From positions 496,001 through 560,000 of the forward strand of contig JAUJOT010000002.1 in the NCBI GenBank assembly GCA_030447505.1: a DNA stretch of 64,000 bases, given 5' to 3'. Positions 9,385 through 20,110 of the stretch are shown piece by piece. Numbering within the stretch: the first letter of the stretch is position 1; each line of letters opens with the position of its first letter. The notes beneath the pieces were generated by a model. It was not told where the DNA came from. It saw only the letters and a list, made by a program, of their open reading frames with translations, and did not search any database. This DNA comes from Solirubrobacteraceae bacterium. GTDB taxonomy: Bacteria; Actinomycetota; Thermoleophilia; Solirubrobacterales; Solirubrobacteraceae. The translations under genes and the position numbers were made by a program.

Positions 9385-10265
9385 CGCCTGGCCGCCTCGT
9401 CGGGCACGCGCGGCCAGCCGTCGCAGGCGCTGCGCAGGTCGTCCTCGTCGGCGGGGCGGCCGCCGTAGGCGACGGCCTCGAAGCCTTCGACGAGGCCAGC
9501 GAGGGTCGGCGACCGAACGCCGCTCAGCAGCTCGCGGTTCGTCAGCGCCGGGCGCAGCTCGATCAGCTCGCGGTCGTCGAGGTCGACGAGGCCGGCTCGA
9601 AAGCGCAGGCGCAGCGCCTGCTCGAGGTCGCCGCGGCGCTCGGCGCGCTCGGCCTCCTGGCGCAGGCGCGCGGCGCTCATGCGCTGCTCGTCCTCGGCAC
9701 CCGCGCCGTCGCCCTCGTCGGCGCCGATCCGCCGCGAAGCGGCGCGCCCGGCGAGCAGCGCCGCCGTCGCGAGCACCGCGGACGCGAGCAGCGCCCACAG
9801 CACCGCCGGACCGCCGGGCAGACGCTCGGCAAGCCATCTGAACGCGGACTCGAACGGCCGCCCGACCGAGCGCAGCGCGTCGCCGATGCGCTCGCGCACG
9901 CTGCGCAGCGGCGACGGGACCTTCGTGCCCTGAAAGCGCCGCTGCGCAAGCACCTCGCGGGCCTGCTCGCGCGCGGCGGCGGGTGTGGAGCCGGGCGCCG
10001 GCGGTCCTTTCCGGGGCGCGTCCTGCGCGAGCGCCCGCAGGCGGGCGCGCAGCTCGGCATCGCTTCCGCGCAGCGCCGCTGCGAGCTGCGCCGGGCGCCC
10101 GTCGACGACGTCGATCGCGCGCAGCCGCTCGAGCGCGGCGCCGTCGCGCTGCGCGTCGGCCGCCAACGCCCGCACCTCGGCTGCCGTCGCCGCCGCGCCG
10201 TACGCGCCCGCGGGCCAGCCCGCGCACGCGAGCGCGCACGCCAGCACGGCGCCGGCACGCCTCAC
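9381..10265 (-). CDS. DUF4129 domain-containing protein
   Basis: 294 residues. A signal-like N-terminus (VRRAGAVLACALACAGWPAG) is followed by a charged extracytoplasmic region, a single membrane span near residue 155, and a cytoplasmic C-terminal DUF4129-like domain with LRLRFRAGLVDLDDRELIEL and RELL. The GTG start overlaps the preceding stop (GTGA) and the stop overlaps the next ATG. DUF4129 domains resemble the C-terminal parts of transglutaminase-like membrane proteins found in DUF58/MoxR loci. No enzymatic motif is seen. Confidence 0.82.
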   Translation of the reverse strand: MRRAGAVLACALACAGWPAGAYGAAATAAEVRALAADAQRDGAALERLRAIDVVDGRPAQLAAALRGSDAELRARLRALAQDAPRKGPPAPGSTPAAAREQAREVLAQRRFQGTKVPSPLRSVRERIGDALRSVGRPFESAFRWLAERLPGGPAVLWALLASAVLATAALLAGRAASRRIGADEGDGAGAEDEQRMSAARLRQEAERAERRGDLEQALRLRFRAGLVDLDDRELIELRPALTNRELLSGVRSPTLAGLVEGFEAVAYGGRPADEDDLRSACDGWPRVPDEAARR

Positions 10266-11317
10266 CCGTGCGGGACTCCCGGCAGCCGCGGCCCCTGCGA
10301 CGGTGGCGGCTCGTCGGGCGGCGGCTCGCCCTCCCGCCCGGTTGCGTCGGCGCTTGCGTTCTCGCCGGGCGGCGGCTTCCAGCCCGGCGGCGGCGGCCAG
10401 TACGGCGCATCGCGCCGGTCGACCTCCTCGGCCGGCGGCAGCACCGCCGACGGCGACGCGCCGGCCGCGACGGGTTGCACCGTCGCGCCGATCTCCTGTG
10501 CCAGCAGCTCGAGGTCGAAGCCCTCCTTGCGAACGCGCAGGTCGAAGTAGACGACCGTCAGCAGGGCGGCCTGAAACGGCGTCGTGACCGCGAGCCCGAC
10601 GATTCCGGCGATCGCGCTGAGCACGAGCACGAGCACGTCGTTGTCCTCGCCGACGAAGATCCCGACGACGAACACGGCCTGCACCAGCGTCGACACGATC
10701 GTCGCGAGGATCAAGCCGATCACGATGACGGCGAACGTCCGCCACCAGCGCCCCTTCACCAGCCCGAAGGAGCGGCCCAGCGCCTTGCGGCCGCGCAGCC
10801 CCTCGACGAGCAGCGCCGGCAGCGCGAACGCCCACGCGACGGACAGCCAGATGCCCGGGAGGATCAGCAGCATGAACCCGAGCAGGAGGCCGAGGCCGTA
10901 GAGCAGCATCAGCAGCAGCAGCGACGGCACCAGGCCGAACGCGTGCGACAGCGAGCTGCGCCAGTCGGTCTGCGCGCCGAGGTAGGCCTGCGCGATCGCG
11001 CGAAAGCAGACGGCGAAGGCCAGCAGCACGGCGAGGAGCTGCAGCACGCCGGCGATCGCAAGTCCGCCGAGGTACTGGTTGAACTGCTCGAGGCTCTCCT
11101 CGGGCGTCTGCGTCGAGCTCGTGCCGAAGTCAAACGACTCGGCGGTGTAGTCGGCGTTGACGATCGTGCTGACGACCTGCACCGGCACGACGACGACGAG
11201 CACCGCCTTGAGCAGCGTGCGCCAGTGCGTCAGGCAGATCTTGATCGAGACGTCGAGGATCTCCCCCAGCGACAGCGGCCGCAGCCGCGGGCGGACCCCC
11301 TCCGACGTCGTGCTCAT
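10262..11317 (-). CDS. Multi-pass membrane protein resembling the membrane domain of glycerophosphodiester phosphodiesterases
   Basis: 351 residues. PLSLGEILDVSIKICLTHW at the N-terminus and about six hydrophobic segments between residues 35 and 260 resemble the membrane-only domain seen upstream of DUF4129 in actinobacterial operons. No phosphodiesterase catalytic domain is present. The last 50 residues form a Pro/Gly-rich tail (PPPPGWKPPPGE). It starts 4 nt after the upstream RDD gene and overlaps the DUF4129 gene by 4 nt. Confidence 0.75.
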   Translation of the reverse strand: MSTTSEGVRPRLRPLSLGEILDVSIKICLTHWRTLLKAVLVVVVPVQVVSTIVNADYTAESFDFGTSSTQTPEESLEQFNQYLGGLAIAGVLQLLAVLLAFAVCFRAIAQAYLGAQTDWRSSLSHAFGLVPSLLLLMLLYGLGLLLGFMLLILPGIWLSVAWAFALPALLVEGLRGRKALGRSFGLVKGRWWRTFAVIVIGLILATIVSTLVQAVFVVGIFVGEDNDVLVLVLSAIAGIVGLAVTTPFQAALLTVVYFDLRVRKEGFDLELLAQEIGATVQPVAAGASPSAVLPPAEEVDRRDAPYWPPPPGWKPPPGENASADATGREGEPPPDEPPPSQGPRLPGVPHG

Positions 11318-11321
11318 GCGC

Positions 11322-11780
11322 TCAGCCGATCGGGTAGGAGCTGGTCGGCACGACGACCGACCCGGCGAGCTTGTCGTGCCACGTCTGCTTCTCCTTGTCC
11401 CAGAGCATCCAGAAATAGCCGAGGAAGAGTGGGATCGCCGACAGATAGCGGCCGACGTAGCGGATCAAGGCGCGCCCGTAGCCGATCGAACCGCCCTGCC
11501 TGAGATCGAAGACGCGGATCCCGACCGCCATCTTGCCGACCGTCTGGCCCCTCGCCGCTCCCTCGAGGAGGACGTAGTAGGCGACGCCGATCGGAATCGC
11601 GATCGCGTAGTACAGCGCCGGTTCGAGCGCGATCTGAAGCGGCACGGTCACGATCGCGAGGAGGATGCCGTCCAGCAGGGCGCCGGCGAAACGCAGCCAG
11701 AAGCCCGCCCGTGGGCCGGATGGACCCGAGGATGTCGGCGGTGCCGCACCGAACGGGTCAGGCTGCTGCGTGGCTGTCAT
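11322..11780 (-). CDS. RDD family membrane protein, first gene of the MoxR/DUF58 operon
   Basis: 152 residues: a short Pro/Gly/Ser-rich cytoplasmic leader, then GFWLRFAGALLDGILL (the Arg and Asp of the RDD motif), two or three membrane spans, GQTVGKMAVGIRV and a C-terminal WHDKLAGSVVV. ATG 11780 was chosen because a strong ribosome binding site, GGAGGT, lies 4 nt before it. A TACGTT at 11820-11825 (minus strand) could be its -10, leaving a leader of about 35 nt. Second RDD gene in the window. It opens the six-gene operon ending with DUF58. Confidence 0.88.
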   Translation of the reverse strand: MTATQQPDPFGAAPPTSSGPSGPRAGFWLRFAGALLDGILLAIVTVPLQIALEPALYYAIAIPIGVAYYVLLEGAARGQTVGKMAVGIRVFDLRQGGSIGYGRALIRYVGRYLSAIPLFLGYFWMLWDKEKQTWHDKLAGSVVVPTSSYPIG

Positions 11781-11851
11781 ACCGACCTCCAGGTTCGTCA
11801 GTCTGTCCCCGCGCGCTGCAACGTATCTGTTCTGCGCCACCATGACGAGCC

Positions 11852-12313
11852 ATGCGCTCTCACACCGTCTATCGCACGTTCACCACCTCGCAGCGGCGGC
11901 AGTTCGTACGGATCACCGAGGACGTCGAGCAGGCCGTCGCGGACTCCGGGGTGCGGGAGGGCATGGTGCTCGTCTCGGCGATGCACATCACGGCCGGCGT
12001 CTGGGTCAACGACGACGAGCCGGGGATCCTCGAGGACACGCTCGAATGGCTCGACAAGCTCGCGCCGCCGTCCTGGCGCCCGCCGGCCAACGACGTCGCC
12101 GCGCAGCTGTCGCCCGACCCGGGCGACTTCCGCCACCACCGCGGCGGCGAGGACAACGGCGACGCGCACCTCAAGAACCTGCTCGTCCACCATCAGGTCG
12201 TGCTGCCGATCACCGACGGCCGGCTCGACCTCGGCCCCTGGCAGGCCGTCTTCTACGCGGAGTTCGACGGCGGGCGCGCGAAGCGGCTCGTCATCAAGGT
12301 GCTCGGCGAGTAG
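11852..12313 (+). CDS. yjbQ: YjbQ family protein (UPF0047)
   Basis: 153 residues, the normal length for this small trimeric family. Conserved blocks are visible: [18 protein letters not shown] around residues 41-58 and [17 protein letters not shown] around 104-120, with the family histidines. Homologues are annotated as secondary thiamine-phosphate synthase, from a weak activity seen in vitro; the physiological role is unsettled. Divergent from the RDD operon by about 70 bp. Its last 20 bases overlap the convergent metallophosphoesterase gene. Confidence 0.9.
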   Translation: MRSHTVYRTFTTSQRRQFVRITEDVEQAVADSGVREGMVLVSAMHITAGVWVNDDEPGILEDTLEWLDKLAPPSWRPPANDVAAQLSPDPGDFRHHRGGEDNGDAHLKNLLVHHQVVLPITDGRLDLGPWQAVFYAEFDGGRAKRLVIKVLGE

Positions 12314-14068
12314 GCAAGCCGCGGCTGCGCGGATCGCGCAGCAGCAGCTCGACGTTGCGGTCCTGCGGGCGTCCCTCGGCGCCGGCCTCGACGCCGGCCT
12401 GCGGGTCGTTGTAGGCCAGCTCGCGAGCGACCGCCGCCAGCGTCTCGGGATCGAACGCGCGCGCCGGCGTGCGGGGCGGCGGTGTCGCGACCGACGCGCC
12501 GTGGTCGATCAGCGTCCCGAAGATCGACAGCGTGCCGTCGCGGTTGTCCATCACCTCGAGCAGGCGCGACTGGATCGGCCAGTCGATCTCCGATGCGGTC
12601 TCGATCCCCCAGAAGCCGCCGCCGCCGGCACGCTTGAAGGCCGTGATCCTGTTCTCGTGCGTGTGCCCGGCAACGTAGGCGATGACGCGCGGGTGGGCGA
12701 GCAGCAGCTTCTGCAGATCGCCCCCGAGATGCAGAGGTTGCGAGCTGCGCGGGTCGAGGTCGCAGCCGGGGCCGAAGACGGCGCGCAGCGCGCAGTCGCC
12801 CGCGTTCTCGTCGGGCTCCGGATTGCCGAGGCTGCGAATCGGATGGTGGCCGAACAGGATCACGAGCTCGTCGCGCGCGTCGGCGGCCTTCAGCTCGCGC
12901 TGGATCCAGCGAAACTGCGGATCGTCGATGTTGCCGTCGGAGCTCAGCCGGTCGCCCTCGGCAACCGTGTTGATCGAGATCAGCCGCAGGCCGCGCTTGG
13001 GGCTGAACGCGTAGTAGGAGGCCTGACCGCGGGAGGCCGCCAGCTCGTTGCGGTCGACGAGCCCGAAGCCGTGCGCGTCGCGCTGCCTGCCTGTCGCGTG
13101 CAGCGCCCTGTACGTGGGCCGGTCGGCGAAGCCGCGCTCGGGGTCGGGCGGCACCACGACCGTGCGCGCGGGACTCGTCAGCAGCGCGCTCGGGCCGGAC
13201 ACGCCGGTCGCCGCGAGCGGCTTGACGCAGCCGCGCGCGACGTCGTCGAGCGCCTCGACCGCGTGAATGCTGCCCTGCACCGTGCCGTCGTGGTTGCCGA
13301 ACGCGACGTAGCTGGGCTTCGTCAGCCCGGCCGCCTCGAACGGAAGCTGCGCGCGGTCCATCAGACCGGGGTAGCGCGGGAAGGCGCCGAATGCGCCCGA
13401 CGGGCGGTTGGGATCGTAGAAGCGGCCGGACTCGAGGACGTCGCTGTCATCCTGAACGCCCGTATAGCGCGCCGCCTCCCCTGGCGGTGCGACGGGGAGC
13501 GCCCCGCAGAGCCCGCCCTCGACGCCCGAGTTCGGGTTCAGCGGACCGCCCTCGAGCAGCCGCACGACCCAACCGATCTCGTTGATCTGCTGGTTGTCGG
13601 CCGAGTCGCCGGTCGTGATCGTCAGGGCCAGCCGCGCCCGCTGCCGCCGCTGGCTGCGGATCGGACTTGCGTCGAAGCGGTTGACCTGGCGCACGACCTG
13701 TCGACGGTGAACGGCTCGAGCGCCTCCTGTGGGCGCCATGCCGAGGTGAACGCCGTGTTGCCGACGTCGAGCGCCTCGGCGCGCGCGGGCGACTCCTCGT
13801 CGGCGAGCTGGAAGTCCGATAGCTGGGCGAAGTACAGCAGCGAACGGCGGCGCAGGAGGCGGCGCTTCTGCGGCATCGCGAAGTCGTCGCGCACGACGCG
13901 CTTCCAGCCGGCTTGCAACTTCAGCCGCGAGTATGGGGCGCGCGCGTCGCCGCCGATCGTCGCGTAGGACGTCGTCGTCCTCTCCAGCGACCTTGCGTCC
14001 GCGGGAGGCGGCGGGACAGCGACAGCCAGCGCCAGTAGCGGGAGCGTGAGCCGCGCGACGCGCCGCAT
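12294..14068 (-). pseudogene. Secreted metallophosphoesterase (PPA1498/TIGR03767-like), interrupted by a frameshift
   Basis: One protein of about 590 residues in two frames. The 5' part starts at ATG 14068 with a signal-like peptide (VARLTLPLLALAVAV) and SLLYFAQLSDFQLADEES, the first metal motif. After PFTVDR the frame is lost near 13700; the other frame continues VVRQVNRFDASPI. Restoring one missing base (GACAGG to GACCAGG on the minus strand) gives FTVDQVVRQVN. The second part carries TGDSADNQ, GNHDG, FGHHP and GHTHENR, the remaining calcineurin-type metal ligands. Members are exported actinobacterial phosphoesterases of unknown substrate. Motifs are intact, so the indel may be a base-calling error rather than decay. 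Confidence 0.8.
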
Positions 14069-14138
14069 GAACGCAAACGTAGCGCGCGAGCCCGTCGCTC
14101 GCGACATGCCGGCGGCGGGCAGTACGCTCGGCCCGGTC

Positions 14139-15386
14139 GTGTCCCGCGCACCGTCACTGCCGATCAGACGAAACACGGCGCTGCTGTCGGGTTCGCTTGC
14201 GATGAACTCGGCCACGCTGCAGCTTGCGGCGGCGGTTGCGTCGCTGACGCTCGTGCGGGTGCTCGAGATCGAAGGGCTGCTCGGGCTGGGGCCTGCGATC
14301 ACGCTCGCCTCGGGTGCGCTCGCGGCGCTGCCCGCCGGGCTGCTGATGGACCGCTTCGGCCGCGTGCCCGTGCTCGCGGGCGGCTTCGCTGCCGGTGTCG
14401 CGGGCTGCCTGCTCGCCGCGCTGGGCAGTGCGCAGGGCTGGGCGTTCGCGGTGCTCGCGGGCCTCGTGCTCGTCGGCACCGCGAACGCGACGGCGCTGCT
14501 CGCCCGCACCGCGGCCGGCGACATGTACCCGCCCGAGCGCCGCGCGCGCGGCATCGCGCTCGTGCTCTTCGGCTCGGTCTTCGGCGCGATCCTCGGCCCC
14601 GCGGTCTTCAGCCCGCTGCTCGCGGGGCGCGAGCTCGACGGCGGCGCGCTGAGCACGCTCTGGCTCGCGGCTGCCGGCTTCATGCTTGCGGGCCTGGCGA
14701 TCGTCGTGGCGGTGCGGCCCGATCCGAAGCGGATCGCTGCGCTGCTGGAGATCGAGGACCGCTCGGCCGTGGACCGCGCGGCCGTTGCGCCGCTGCGCGA
14801 GATGCTGCGGCGCCCGGGGGTGATCCCGGCGCTCGTCGCCGCGCAGGCGAGCTTCGCCGTGATGGTGGCGGTGATGACGCTGACTGGCGCGGTCGTCGTC
14901 GACCACCACCATCACGGCGCCGGCAACGTCTTTCCGATCATCGGCGCGCACGTGATCGGGATGTTCGGGCTGATCATCGTCGTCGGGAACCTCGTCGACC
15001 GCGTCGGCCGGACGCCGGCGCTCGCCGGCGGGCTGCTGCTGATGGGCGCCTCGACGATCAGCCTGCTGTGGATCACGAGCGTCGCGGCGAGCGCCGTCGC
15101 GCTGTTCGGGCTCGGGCTGGGCTGGAACTTCTCGTTCGTCGCGGCGACGGCGGTGCTCTCCGACGCCACCGCCTCGCACGAGCGCGGCAAGCTGCTCGGC
15201 TTCAACGACCTGCTCGCCGGGGCGACCGGCGCCGGGCTGGCGCTGCTCGGCGGCCTGGCGCTGACGGCGCTCGGCGTCGCCGCGCTGGCGATCGGCGGAG
15301 CGGCGCTCGTGGCGGCTCCGGCGCTGTGGATCCTGGGCAGCGATCCGGCGCGGGGGGCGGCCGCGGCGGCGGCCGGCGGTCCGTGA
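14139..15386 (+). CDS. Major facilitator superfamily (MFS) transporter
   Basis: About 415 residues with roughly twelve hydrophobic spans. The MFS motif-A loop reads LMDRFGRVPVLAGG between spans 2 and 3 and is repeated as NLVDRVGRTPALAGG in the second half. A His-rich loop (DHHHHGA) between spans 7 and 8 is unusual and might bind metal. GTG 14139 was preferred because hydrophobic homology begins shortly after it (RRNTALLSGSLA) and TACGCT lies 10 nt upstream; an in-frame ATG at 14106 is the alternative. Substrate unknown; drug or metabolite efflux is possible. Confidence 0.85.
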   Translation: MSRAPSLPIRRNTALLSGSLAMNSATLQLAAAVASLTLVRVLEIEGLLGLGPAITLASGALAALPAGLLMDRFGRVPVLAGGFAAGVAGCLLAALGSAQGWAFAVLAGLVLVGTANATALLARTAAGDMYPPERRARGIALVLFGSVFGAILGPAVFSPLLAGRELDGGALSTLWLAAAGFMLAGLAIVVAVRPDPKRIAALLEIEDRSAVDRAAVAPLREMLRRPGVIPALVAAQASFAVMVAVMTLTGAVVVDHHHHGAGNVFPIIGAHVIGMFGLIIVVGNLVDRVGRTPALAGGLLLMGASTISLLWITSVAASAVALFGLGLGWNFSFVAATAVLSDATASHERGKLLGFNDLLAGATGAGLALLGGLALTALGVAALAIGGAALVAAPALWILGSDPARGAAAAAAGGP

Positions 15387-15437
15387 GCGGCGCGCGCGCC
15401 CGCGCGAGGAATCTTCGCGCTGCAGCGCGGGTAGGGC

Positions 15438-15458
15438 CGGCCGGTACGTCACCGGCCG
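15438..15458 (+). terminator. Candidate hairpin after the MFS gene
   Basis: Perfect 8-bp stem CGGCCGGT / ACCGGCCG with an ACGTC loop, 52 nt after the stop codon. No T tract follows, so it may instead act in the leader of the small ORF downstream. Confidence 0.35.
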
Positions 15459-15486
15459 CGGCGGCGCTCAAACGAGGAGGTGGGCC

Positions 15487-15651
15487 TTGTCGATCAAGAA
15501 CAGCCTGTCGAAGTTCATCCGGTCGTTGACGTCGAACGAGGCCAACACCGACGTGCCGCCGGATGTCAGCGTGCCGCCGACCGACGAGGGAGCCGTGCCA
15601 CGGCCCGATCGCGAGCCGATGGCCGGTTACGAGCCGGATCGCGAGCAGTAG
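15487..15651 (+). CDS. Small hypothetical protein, 54 residues, TTG start
   Basis: A short frame starting MSIKNSLSKFIRSLTSNEAN and ending PMAGYEPDREQ. Its TTG start is preceded by a strong ribosome binding site, GAGGAGG, with about 7 nt spacing, and codon choice is C/G-ending as in neighbouring genes. An amphipathic basic N-terminus is followed by an acidic, Pro-rich tail. It lies between a plus-strand MFS gene and the convergent lepA. I do not recognise a family; no membrane span. Confidence 0.5.
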   Translation: MSIKNSLSKFIRSLTSNEANTDVPPDVSVPPTDEGAVPRPDREPMAGYEPDREQ

Positions 15652-15703
15652 CGGCGAGCGTCGCGTCGGGCTGCAGGCGAGCGGGGCAGAGCCGGCCCCA
15701 GCG

Positions 15704-17518
<1,815 letters not shown>

Positions 17519-17526
17519 TGCGCTAC

Positions 17527-17532
17527 AGCGTA
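17527..17532 (-). promoter_or_regulatory. Putative -10 box of lepA
   Basis: TACGCT on the minus strand, 8 nt before the GTG start; no ribosome binding site between them. Confidence 0.4.
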
Positions 17533-17624
17533 GGGCGCGGCGTGGCGGGCCTTGCGGCGCGAGCCCCGGCGACAGGGTCCGTCCACGTTGACGACGTGGC
17601 GGCGATCGCCTGGCGTCCGGGCGG

Positions 17625-17780
17625 ATGAGCGTGCTCGGACTCGTCGATCGTGTGCGCTTCCGCAACGCGCCGCCGCAGGTGCGGGAGGCATACCGGCTGT
17701 ATCGCGGTATGCGGTACCGCGGCATGCTCGTCGGCAACGCCGAGCAGCGGCGGGCCGACGCTGACGCCGATCGCAGGTAG
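17625..17780 (+). CDS. Small hypothetical basic protein, 51 residues
   Basis: Starts [19 protein letters not shown] and contains [19 protein letters not shown] before ending DADADRR. GGGCGG lies just before the ATG. Arg makes up about a fifth of the residues and the frame fits the gap between lepA and murJ, both on the other strand. No family recognised; amino-acid composition looks protein-like but the call rests on the frame and position only. Confidence 0.4.
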   Translation: MSVLGLVDRVRFRNAPPQVREAYRLYRGMRYRGMLVGNAEQRRADADADRR

Positions 17781-17785
17781 CGCGC

Positions 17786-19396
17786 CTACTGGCCACGGTG
17801 GCGCCGCAGCCGCGCCCCCACGAGCTCGCGGATCTGCTCGGCCTCCGGGACGCGCAGCGCGACCACGACGGCCGCGTACGCCGCGATCCCGGCGACCAGC
17901 CCGCCGCCGACCGACACGACCTGCGCCGGCAGCGAGCGCCCGAGCAGCTCGTCGAGCCCCAGCCACAGCACGTACGCCACCGCGCCCAGCGCGACGGCCG
18001 CGAGCAGCATCCGCGCCACCGCCCGCACCGTCTCGGCGCCCTCCAGCTGCCCGCCGAGCTCGCGGCGCAGGTAATAGGCCTGTCCGGCGGTCATCGCGGC
18101 GCTCGCGACCGCCGTCGCGACGACGATCCCGCCGACCCCGTACGGCCCCACCAGCGCCAGCGCGACGACGAGGTTGACGAGCAGCGTCGCGGCTCCGAGA
18201 CCGGTCGGAAGCCAGGGCCGCTGCAGCGAGAAGAACGTCCGCGTGAGCAGCAGGTTGACGCCCGCGAACGGCATGCTGAAGGAGAACCAGAAGAGCGCCT
18301 CGGCGACGATCTCGGTCGAGTCGGGCCCGAAGGCACCGCGTTCGTAGACGAGGCGCGTGATCGGCTCGGCGAGCACCAGCGTGCAGGCGGCGGCCGGGAT
18401 CAGCAGCAGGAAGATCTGCCGCGTGCCGGTCCCCGTGAGCCTGCGCAGGCCGTCGACGTCGCGGCGCGTCGCAAGCCGCGCCAGCGCCGGGAACAGGACC
18501 GTCGCGACCGCGACGCTGAACATCCCCTGGGGCAGCATGTAGATCCGGAACGCCGCATCGATTGCGCGCGGCGCCGCCTCCGAGACCTTCGATCCCAGCG
18601 CCGAGTTGATGAACAGGTTGAAGTTGATCAGCCCGAGGCTCAGAGTGATCGGCAGCATCAGCGCGAGAACCTGGCGCACGCGCGGGTCGACGAAGGAGAC
18701 TCCCTTCCACTCGAAGGCGAACTCCAGGCGCCGCAGCACCGGCACGGACATCACGAGCTGCACGAGCGTGCCGGCGAGCACGCCGATCGCGTAGGCGTAG
18801 AGCTGGTCGGGGCCGTCGAAGTGCGGTCTCAGCGCGACGAGCACGGCGATGATGACGACGTTCCACACCAGCGGCGCGAGCGCCGGGATCGTGAAGTGGT
18901 CGTACGCGTTGAGGATCCCGACGAGCAGGCCGTTGAGCCCGAGCAGCAGGACGATCGGGAACAGCACCTGCGACAGGCCGACCATCAGCTCGTCGAGCTC
19001 GGCGCTGAACTCGTCGCCTGTCAGCGGCGGCATGAGCCACGGCGCGACGAGCACGAAGAAGACGCAGATCGCCGTCAGCGCGGCGACGATCAGCACGACG
19101 AACGTCGACGCGAGGCGGTAGGCGTCGCGCTTGTTGCCCTTCTCCAGCAGCTCGGTGAAGACCGGCACGAACGCCGCGCTGAGCGCCGCGTCGGCGAACA
19201 GGCTGCGCACGAGGTTCGGAACCTGAAACGCGTACGTGAAGGCCGAGAACGCGCCGCTCGTGCCGAAGTAGCTCGAGGCCACGACCTCGCGCACGAGACC
19301 GGCGATCCGCGACAGTCCGGTGAGCAACGAGAAGACCGCGGTGTTGCGCGCGATGCGTCCGAAACCGCCCACCCGCGCTCGCGCTTCGGTCGCCAT
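17786..19396 (-). CDS. murJ: Lipid II flippase MurJ (MviN)
   Basis: 536 residues with about 14 membrane spans. MurJ hallmarks: NTAVFSLLTGLSRIAGLVREVV at the N-terminus, FRIYMLPQGMFSVAVATVLFPALARLA in the middle and LVYERGAFG. It flips lipid II across the membrane for peptidoglycan assembly and so complements the mur genes at 54-64 kb. No long C-terminal pseudokinase extension like that of mycobacterial MviN is present. Starts back-to-back with rpsT, sharing a short promoter region. Confidence 0.95.
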   Translation of the reverse strand: MATEARARVGGFGRIARNTAVFSLLTGLSRIAGLVREVVASSYFGTSGAFSAFTYAFQVPNLVRSLFADAALSAAFVPVFTELLEKGNKRDAYRLASTFVVLIVAALTAICVFFVLVAPWLMPPLTGDEFSAELDELMVGLSQVLFPIVLLLGLNGLLVGILNAYDHFTIPALAPLVWNVVIIAVLVALRPHFDGPDQLYAYAIGVLAGTLVQLVMSVPVLRRLEFAFEWKGVSFVDPRVRQVLALMLPITLSLGLINFNLFINSALGSKVSEAAPRAIDAAFRIYMLPQGMFSVAVATVLFPALARLATRRDVDGLRRLTGTGTRQIFLLLIPAAACTLVLAEPITRLVYERGAFGPDSTEIVAEALFWFSFSMPFAGVNLLLTRTFFSLQRPWLPTGLGAATLLVNLVVALALVGPYGVGGIVVATAVASAAMTAGQAYYLRRELGGQLEGAETVRAVARMLLAAVALGAVAYVLWLGLDELLGRSLPAQVVSVGGGLVAGIAAYAAVVVALRVPEAEQIRELVGARLRRHRGQ

Positions 19397-19405
19397 GGAG
19401 TTCGC

Positions 19406-19412
19406 TACTCTA
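19406..19412. promoter_or_regulatory. Overlapping divergent -10 boxes for rpsT and murJ
   Basis: TACTCT (plus strand, 19406-19411) and TAGAGT (minus strand, 19407-19412) overlap almost completely. The plus box would give rpsT a leader of about 30 nt; the minus box ends 10 nt before the murJ ATG. Confidence 0.4.
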
Positions 19413-19413
19413 G

Positions 19414-19438
19414 GGACCGCCGCGGTCCTGTCCGCGGC
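19414..19438 (+). promoter_or_regulatory. Two alternative hairpins in the rpsT leader
   Basis: GGACCG / CGGTCC (19414-19428, 6 bp) and GCCGCGG / CCGCGGC (19419-19438, 7 bp) share bases and cannot form together. They sit just before the rpsT start. Ribosomal protein genes are often autoregulated at the leader; switching here is inference. Confidence 0.35.
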
Positions 19439-19449
19439 GCTTTCGCGCC

Positions 19450-19719
19450 ATGGCCAACATCCACTCCCAGAAGAAGCGGATCCTGCGCGCCGAGCGCGAG
19501 CGCCTCGAGAACCGCCACTACACGTCCGCCGTGCGCACGTACTTCCGCCGCCTCGAGGCCGCCGTCGCCGCCGGTGACGACGCGCTTGCCGAGACGGAGC
19601 ATCGCGAGCTCGTCAGCCTGATCGACAAGGCTGTCAAGCGCGGCGCGCTGCATCGCAACACCGGCGCCCGCAAGAAGTCCCGCGCCTCCCGCGTTCGCCG
19701 CGGCGCCCCCGACGCGTAG
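19450..19719 (+). CDS. rpsT: 30S ribosomal protein S20
   Basis: 89 residues starting MANIHSQKKRILRAERERLENR, the standard bS20 N-terminus, and ending with the conserved HRNTGARKKSRASRV. Three-helix protein that binds 16S rRNA early in assembly. ATG 19450 is the only start consistent with the family. The gene is next to murJ and close to lepA and holA, its usual neighbours in bacteria. Confidence 0.98.
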   Translation: MANIHSQKKRILRAERERLENRHYTSAVRTYFRRLEAAVAAGDDALAETEHRELVSLIDKAVKRGALHRNTGARKKSRASRVRRGAPDA

Positions 19720-19728
19720 CCGGCAGGG

Positions 19729-19745
19729 TGCCGGCGCCGCCGGCA
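19729..19745 (+). terminator. Candidate hairpin after rpsT
   Basis: TGCCGGC - GCC - GCCGGCA, a perfect 7-bp stem 10 nt after the rpsT stop. No T tract follows. Confidence 0.35.
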
Positions 19746-19844
19746 GCGCCGCGTCGCTCCTCGTCGCCCGACGCGACGGCGAGATCGCGCGATGAAAGCG
19801 CGCCGCTTCGGGAACGATGCTCCCACAGCAACACGGGAGGAACG

Positions 19845-20051
19845 ATGGCATCGGTCACACGCATCGGGACCGCAGGACTGCAGGGGTGGCGCCGCAAGGT
19901 CGGAGATGCGGTGGCCGAACCACTGGCGCAGCGCACTCCGCTTGGCAGCGAGCAGATCAAGGCGTCGATCGGCGCCCTGTTCTTCGCGCTCTCGGTGATG
20001 TACGTCGTCAAGACGGTGAGCGCGGTCTCGCGCGAGCTGAGCGGCGGCTGA
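19845..20051 (+). CDS. Small membrane-associated hypothetical protein, 68 residues
   Basis: Starts MASVTRIGTAGLQGWRRKV with GGGAGG 4 nt before the ATG, one of the better ribosome binding sites here. An amphipathic N-terminal half (VAEPLAQRTPLGSEQIKASI) leads into one hydrophobic helix, GALFFALSVMYVVKTVSAV. Probably a single-pass inner-membrane protein. Not recognised as a named family. It sits between rpsT and a secreted protease. Confidence 0.65.
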   Translation: MASVTRIGTAGLQGWRRKVGDAVAEPLAQRTPLGSEQIKASIGALFFALSVMYVVKTVSAVSRELSGG

Positions 20052-20110
20052 AGCTCCGATCCAAGCGCCACTGGCGCTCGCGCGCGCCGCGTCTGCGAGC
20101 ATCGCCAGCC

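Noticed and set aside
11157-13967. 936-residue plus-strand open frame
   Set aside because: It is antisense to the RDD operon and the metallophosphoesterase and has no motifs; long antisense frames are expected at this GC content.
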